Shown here in pieces: positions 6,726 to 10,391 of a stretch of DNA of 10,391 nt. Position 1 is the stretch's first letter. The number at the start of each line of letters is the position of its first letter. A program made the translations under genes and the position numbers. The notes under the pieces were generated by a model. That model was not told where the DNA came from and searched no databases. It worked only from the letters and a program-made list of their open reading frames with translations. This DNA is from Nocardioides sp. (GTDB lineage Bacteria > Actinomycetota > Actinomycetes > Propionibacteriales > Nocardioidaceae), in assembly GCA_030452025.1 (NCBI GenBank), contig JAKDNC010000073.1:1-10391 (forward strand), given 5' to 3'.

Positions 6726-7736
6726 TCAGAGACGGGTGAACCAGTCGGCCAGGTCCCTGGCCCGGCCGGGGCAGCTGACGTTGCGGTCCCGGCTGTCCGC
6801 GACCCACTGGCCGAGCAGCGCCTTGCCACCCTGGATGGACTCCTCGGCGCAGCGGCTGACCGCCTCGGCCTCGGACGTCTGGCCAGCCGCGCGCCACTCG
6901 GGGACCCCGAAGCTCAAATCGCCCACGACGGTGTCCCACAGGTGTGGGGTGGAGTAGGCGCCGACGAGGTAGTCAGCCTCCCGGTAGGACCGCTCGACCC
7001 CCTTCACCACCGCGGCATTCGCCGTCTTGTCGTCACTCCAGGCGACCAGCGGAGGAGAGGGAACCGTCTCGACGTCCATCCAGATCGAGGGGACCTCCAG
7101 ACCGACCTCCTCCATGGTGGCGAGGTTGAACTCGGCCTGTGCGTAGCCCCAGTTCGCGAGCCGGCCCTCCGTGGAATCGGCGTCGTAGGGGCCGTCGTCG
7201 CCGTGCTCGTCGAGCTGGTCGTCGGAGGGATAGGTCGCCACGGCGTACGTCGACACGAGGACGTCGTTCTGCCTCGCCCACGACAACTGTTCGTCCAGAC
7301 AGGGGTTCTGCGTCATCGCCGGACCGTTGGTCAGGCCGACGATCACGAATCTCCACTCGGCCTTGGGCATCGGCATGCCCAGGCCGACCCGCTCGGGGAT
7401 CGGGCCGACGCCCTTGGCGCACTGCGGCCAACTGATGTCCGCGCCGTACGTCGGGTCCCGGAGCTGCACGCCCTCCGGCGTCGGCACCTTGCTGGCCTGC
7501 TTCTCGACCAGGTCGGCCAGCGGGTCGCGGTCGGGGGAGGCGCTGGCGTTGGCGTCGGGTGTGGTTCCGTCAGGTGTCTCGCCGGCCTCGATCCCCGCCG
7601 GCTGGCGTTCCTCGGCGTCGCTCTGGGCGTCGCTCGGGGCGTCGCCACCTCCGACACACCCGGCGAGCAGAATGGCCGGGAGCAGCACAGCCAGCGCGGA
7701 TACCGGTGCGTGGCCGGAACGTTGGTGACGGGGCAT
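6726..7736 (-). CDS. Lipoprotein with GH25-like TIM-barrel domain
   Basis: The 336-residue product begins with a lipoprotein signal peptide: basic start, hydrophobic run and lipobox LLAGC with C27 as the lipidated residue. An acidic, Pro/Ser/Thr-rich linker follows (28-85). The rest resembles the secreted actinobacterial family related to GH25 lysozymes: YGADISWPQC (97-106), RFVIVGLTNGPAMTQNPCL (129-147), IWMDVET (218-224) with the D-x-E pair D221/E223 at the expected strand end, and VGAYSTPHLW. GH25 enzymes cut peptidoglycan glycan strands; whether this member is catalytic or only binds is not known. Cysteines 106 and 146, and two near the C-terminus, could form disulfides, fitting an outside location. 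An acidic insertion (about 171-190) is unusual. ATG 7736 follows a TACACT hexamer by six bases and starts the signal peptide. It is the last of three minus-strand genes. Confidence 0.75.
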   Translation of the reverse strand: MPRHQRSGHAPVSALAVLLPAILLAGCVGGGDAPSDAQSDAEERQPAGIEAGETPDGTTPDANASASPDRDPLADLVEKQASKVPTPEGVQLRDPTYGADISWPQCAKGVGPIPERVGLGMPMPKAEWRFVIVGLTNGPAMTQNPCLDEQLSWARQNDVLVSTYAVATYPSDDQLDEHGDDGPYDADSTEGRLANWGYAQAEFNLATMEEVGLEVPSIWMDVETVPSPPLVAWSDDKTANAAVVKGVERSYREADYLVGAYSTPHLWDTVVGDLSFGVPEWRAAGQTSEAEAVSRCAEESIQGGKALLGQWVADSRDRNVSCPGRARDLADWFTRL

Positions 7737-7748
7737 TCGGTGAGTGTA
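7736..7748 (-). promoter_or_regulatory. Likely leaderless promoter of the lipoprotein gene
   Basis: On the minus strand TACACT (7748-7743) is followed by CACCGA and ATG at 7736. A start at the A of ATG fits the -10 spacing, and no Shine-Dalgarno sequence is present. No clear -35 box is seen. It lies in the 65-bp gap after the upstream membrane protein gene, so the lipoprotein can be transcribed on its own. Confidence 0.5.
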
Positions 7749-7801
7749 GGGGCGCGGCGCCCTGATGCCTCGGGAACGAAGGTTGCCCGGCCATCGCGGG
7801 C

Positions 7802-8632
7802 TCAGCTCTTGCGGGGCACCAGTCCCAGCGCCATCCGGACGGCCAGGACGATCGCGGCCACCATAGCCGCGACGCCCACAGAGGTCCACAGCCCGCGAGT
7901 CAGCGTTGACCACAGGACAGCGGGCACGGTCCCATCGGCGTCGCCGGCCACCCCCGGGCGCGCGACCAGGAGTACGCCGGCCAGCAGGGCGAGCGTGATG
8001 AGCGAGGCGACCGCGAGGTGTCCGAGCGCCGCGAGTCGACGCCGTGCAGTGAGCAGGGTGAGCACGATGGCCACCAGCCATGCGAGCGGCAACCAGGAGC
8101 CGGCCTTCTGGATCAGGTCGTAGTAGCCACGCGCCCGTTCGACATCGGAGGTGCGCAGGGCCTTCACGGTGAGGTCGCGGTCGGCCAGCCCAGATGGGAT
8201 CTGGACCCCTTCGTTGCGGAGCGCCTTCGTGACGTCGTCGACGAGTGGGGCCAGGTCCACACGCACCCACTGGCTGTTGCGGCGGGTGTCGTCCGAGTCG
8301 AGAATCCGTCGAACCTGACGGTGCAGGATCCGGTTGCCACCCTCCCACGCCGGCGGAAACTCCGGGCCCTCCAGGACACGGGTCAGCGCACGGTCGACCC
8401 CTTCGGTCACCTGCGGACGGGTGGCTGCGGGGCCCAGTTGGGAAAGGACCCGGCTCTCGATCTCCCTGTGTGCGGCGTCGACGAGCACCGTCTCCTCGGC
8501 CAGCGGCGCCACGGTGTCGACGTACTCATCGGTCTCGCCGACCGTGGTGGCGACCCACGACGAGACGAGGGCGAGCGGCAGCAACAGCGCAGTGATCAGC
8601 ACCAGCAGCGCGGTGATCGGTCGGGGAAGCAT
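7802..8632 (-). CDS. Membrane protein, one N-terminal and three C-terminal helices
   Basis: The 276-residue product has an N-terminal membrane helix (about 7-29) and a hydrophilic region of about 145 residues that begins ETDEYVDTVAPLAEE. Three helices follow (about 180-196, 204-224 and 248-268), and the tail is short and basic. The phrase 'D-x-Y-V-x-T-V-A-P-L-A' after the first helix is typical of a widespread actinobacterial family of uncharacterised integral membrane proteins. The central region is probably outside the cell. I know no function for it. ATG 8632 is chosen because it follows TACGGT by six bases and begins the first helix; the frame is open further upstream, but that part overlaps the DUF1992 gene and is Pro/Arg-rich without family features. 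It lies 31 bp after the DUF1992 gene and 65 bp before the lipoprotein gene on the same strand. Confidence 0.8.
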   Translation of the reverse strand: MLPRPITALLVLITALLLPLALVSSWVATTVGETDEYVDTVAPLAEETVLVDAAHREIESRVLSQLGPAATRPQVTEGVDRALTRVLEGPEFPPAWEGGNRILHRQVRRILDSDDTRRNSQWVRVDLAPLVDDVTKALRNEGVQIPSGLADRDLTVKALRTSDVERARGYYDLIQKAGSWLPLAWLVAIVLTLLTARRRLAALGHLAVASLITLALLAGVLLVARPGVAGDADGTVPAVLWSTLTRGLWTSVGVAAMVAAIVLAVRMALGLVPRKS

Positions 8633-8667
8633 CCTGAGACCGTAGGGGATGACCCCTGAGCGGTCAG
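8632..8667 (-). promoter_or_regulatory. Likely leaderless promoter of the membrane protein gene
   Basis: On the minus strand CTGACC (8667-8662) is followed by a 17-base spacer, TACGGT (8644-8639), six bases and ATG at 8632. This is the most complete promoter in the window. The -35 element overlaps the TGA stop of the preceding DUF1992 gene (8666-8664). Confidence 0.55.
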
Positions 8668-9290
8668 GCTCGTCGTTGCCACCAGCGTCGTCGTGGCCGG
8701 TTCGAGGCCTCGGCCTCGGAGGCAGCGGCGGCGGCCGCGCGTCGCGCCGTACGACGCTCGTGCCAGCGCGCGACCTCGACGTCGACGTCACGGGTGGGCG
8801 TCACCACCGGGGGACCGCCTTCGAGCTGGCGCCGGGCGGCCACGACGCGACGGTTGAAGTCCTCGAGGATGTCGCGGACCCGCTTCTCGACGTTTTCGCG
8901 GTCCAACGCCGCGTCCAGCCGAAGGTTCTCCTTTCGGAGCTCGAGCGCTGGTGGGAGCACGCTGATCTTCTCGCGCTCGACCAGCTTCTTGAGCCACCAG
9001 TCGGGGTCGTGCCTCTCCCCGAGGTCGTCGATCGGCTTGCCCTGGCCCGGCAGGTCGTCGAACTCTCCGCGCTCCATGGCTTGGGTGACCTGCAGCTCCA
9101 CCCACAGGTGGGCCTGCTGCATCCGCGCCGCGGCCGCGGCACTTCCCTTGGGCTCGCGACCCGATCGTGGCGCCTGGTCCGACGGCCGCTCGTCGGCGTG
9201 CTCCTGCTCCGGCTGCGCCAGGTTCTGCTCCGCCCGCTCCTTGCCCGAGGGACGGCCCGGCGACCAGTCCTCGCTCTTCGGCACAGTCAT
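8664..9290 (-). CDS. DUF1992 (DnaJC28-like conserved domain) protein
   Basis: The 208-residue product has a disordered Gln/Glu-rich N-terminus. A DUF1992 core (about 62-110) follows, with the family signature GEFDDLPGQGKPIDDL near residues 75-90 and a helical continuation DPDWWLKKLVEREKISVLPPALELRKE. A long charged helical region runs to about 180, and the tail is Arg/Trp-rich (RPRRRWWQRRA). The domain is shared with DnaJ homologue subfamily C member 28 of eukaryotes, but no J domain is present here and the bacterial role is unknown. It is probably cytosolic. The start is ambiguous: GTG 9293 and ATG 9290 are adjacent, with AAGGGG only two to three bases before ATG. GTG 9284 would sit eight bases after that purine run and may be the true start. 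TAGGCT (9319-9314) is a possible -10 hexamer. First of three co-oriented genes. Confidence 0.85.
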   Translation of the reverse strand: MTVPKSEDWSPGRPSGKERAEQNLAQPEQEHADERPSDQAPRSGREPKGSAAAAARMQQAHLWVELQVTQAMERGEFDDLPGQGKPIDDLGERHDPDWWLKKLVEREKISVLPPALELRKENLRLDAALDRENVEKRVRDILEDFNRRVVAARRQLEGGPPVVTPTRDVDVEVARWHERRTARRAAAAAASEAEASNRPRRRWWQRRA

Positions 9291-9357
9291 CACCCCTTGA
9301 ACGTCGTCCCGTCAGCCTACGACGCGGCCTCGGCAACGTCTCGCGGAGCGGCGGAGG

Positions 9358-10391
9358 TCAGTCCTCGACGGGATTCCGGGGGAGCACCAACAGCGCGATC
9401 GCCGCGAGGACGGCCGCGCCCGCACAGACCGCCCACACCGTCAGGTAGCCCGCCAGCGGTGCCTGACCTTCCGTGGGCACACCCAGCGACCCCGTCGCGG
9501 CCAGCGCAATCGCGAAGATCGCGGAGGCGATGGCTCCACCGACCGTCTTGGTGGCGTTGGTCATCCCGGCCGCGAACCCGGTCCGCTCCGGGGGTGCAGC
9601 CGCGGCGGCAGCGGCCGGCAAGGCTGCCACGAGTACGCCGGAGCCGAGTCCCGCGATGCCCATGTTCAGCAGCGCCTGGAGCGTGGTGTCGTGCAACGGC
9701 AGGAACAACGCGTAGCCGGTGGCAACCAGCAGGCAGCCGGTCACCAGCGCGCCACGCGGCCCGACCACGCGGGCCAGCAGCGGCAGGGACAGGGCGCCGA
9801 TCACCATGGTGATCACGTAGAGCCCGATCAGGGCCGAGACGAATCCTGCATCGGCGCCGAGCCCGTATCCGGCGACGTCAGGGTCGGTGCGCGCGAAGGT
9901 GGACAACGGGATCTGTGCGCCCAGGACCGACATCCCGAAGAGGAAGGCGGTCAGCTGCAGTGGCCACTGCCTCCGCTGGGCGAAGAGACGCACGTCGATC
10001 AGTGGCTCGGTCTGGCTGCCCTCGAAGCGGACGAACGGGATCAGGCTGATCGCGCCCAGCCCGATCAACGCCCAGGCCGCCACGCTGTCGACGCCCTGGA
10101 CCCGGATCAGGATCAGGCCGGCCATCACCAGGCCGAGGGTGAGGGTGATCAGTGTCAGGCCGGTCAGGTCGACGCCACCGGTGGATTCGCCGCGGACGTT
10201 CTCGATGCCGAACCAGATCACCACGAAGCAGGCGGACACCACGATCGCCGGGAGCATCAGCAGGAACGTCATCGACGTCGACTCCACGAGCGCGCCACTG
10301 GTCACAGCCCCCACGATGACGCCCAACTCGAGGGCGGCCACGAGGAAGGCGGCCGAGCGTCGGGTCAGTCGAGCCTGCTCGCCGGTGCCGG
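9358..10391 (-). CDS. MFS transporter, DHA2 (EmrB/QacA) type, N-terminus outside window
   Basis: The frame enters from the right edge and gives 343 visible residues ending at TGA 9360-9358. It shows about nine hydrophobic helices. The order is the DHA2 one: GVIVGAVTSGALVES, a helix pair around FLLMLPAIVV, the DLTGLTLITLTLGLVMAGL helix, a loop with EPLIDVRLF, and then the second half with ARVVGPRGALV and GMTNATKTVGGAIASAIFA. DHA2 members are 14-helix proton antiporters, many exporting drugs, dyes or antibiotics; the substrate here is unknown. The missing N-terminal part should hold the first four or five helices. The alanine-rich run at LPAAAAAAAPPERTG sits where relatives have a less extreme loop. 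No regulator gene is visible on this side. Confidence 0.85.
   Translation of the reverse strand, partial: GTGEQARLTRRSAAFLVAALELGVIVGAVTSGALVESTSMTFLLMLPAIVVSACFVVIWFGIENVRGESTGGVDLTGLTLITLTLGLVMAGLILIRVQGVDSVAAWALIGLGAISLIPFVRFEGSQTEPLIDVRLFAQRRQWPLQLTAFLFGMSVLGAQIPLSTFARTDPDVAGYGLGADAGFVSALIGLYVITMVIGALSLPLLARVVGPRGALVTGCLLVATGYALFLPLHDTTLQALLNMGIAGLGSGVLVAALPAAAAAAAPPERTGFAAGMTNATKTVGGAIASAIFAIALAATGSLGVPTEGQAPLAGYLTVWAVCAGAAVLAAIALLVLPRNPVED

Noticed and set aside
7737..8348. 204-codon upstream extension of the lipoprotein frame
   Set aside because: It overlaps the membrane protein gene in another frame, is Arg/Gly/Pro-rich, and would put the lipoprotein signal peptide in the middle of the protein.
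8633..8791. 53-codon N-terminal extension of the four-helix membrane protein
   Set aside because: It overlaps the end of the DUF1992 gene and is Arg/Pro-rich; ATG 8632 begins just before the first helix and directly follows a promoter-like hexamer.

Overview
This is a chromosomal window from a very GC-rich, high-G+C Gram-positive bacterium. Reading frames, heavy G/C at third codon positions, actinobacterial-type HutH/HutU sequences, actinobacterial secreted and membrane protein families, and TAnnnT -10 hexamers placed directly before ATG codons all point to Actinomycetota. A Nocardioides-like genus is my best guess, from protein style only. I see no rRNA, tRNA, CRISPR array, insertion sequence, phage gene or integrase, and no stretch over 300 bases without a gene. 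The coding content is mostly ordinary housekeeping and catabolic; the unusual signals are in the spacers.

Layout, left to right. The left edge holds an MFS transporter on the minus strand, cut at its C-terminus. A spacer of about 260 bp with a strong dyad separates it from a divergent plus-strand PhzF-family isomerase gene (1449-2285). That gene converges on a minus-strand gene (2411-3169) for a membrane-anchored protein with a coiled coil and Pro/Ala/Thr repeats; a long imperfect hairpin fills the gap between their 3' ends. A 183-bp divergent spacer containing two palindromes leads to hutH (histidine ammonia-lyase, 3353-4906). Next come a 139-bp spacer with four alternating inverted copies of a 9-mer and hutU (urocanate hydratase, 5046-6722). 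hutU ends 3 bp from a convergent minus-strand set: DUF1992 protein (8664-9290), four-helix membrane protein (7802-8632) and a lipoprotein with a GH25-like domain (6726-7736). At the right edge is the C-terminal part of a DHA2-type MFS transporter on the minus strand.

How the genes work together: HutH deaminates L-histidine to urocanate and HutU hydrates it to imidazolone propionate, the first two steps of histidine use. No hutI, hutF, hutG or formiminotransferase gene is visible, so the later steps must be encoded elsewhere. The other genes have no evident metabolic link to hut. The most notable non-coding signals are the symmetric repeat array between hutH and hutU, the palindromes upstream of hutH, the long convergent hairpin at 2306-2400, and three genes that look leaderless (TAnnnT, six bases, ATG).
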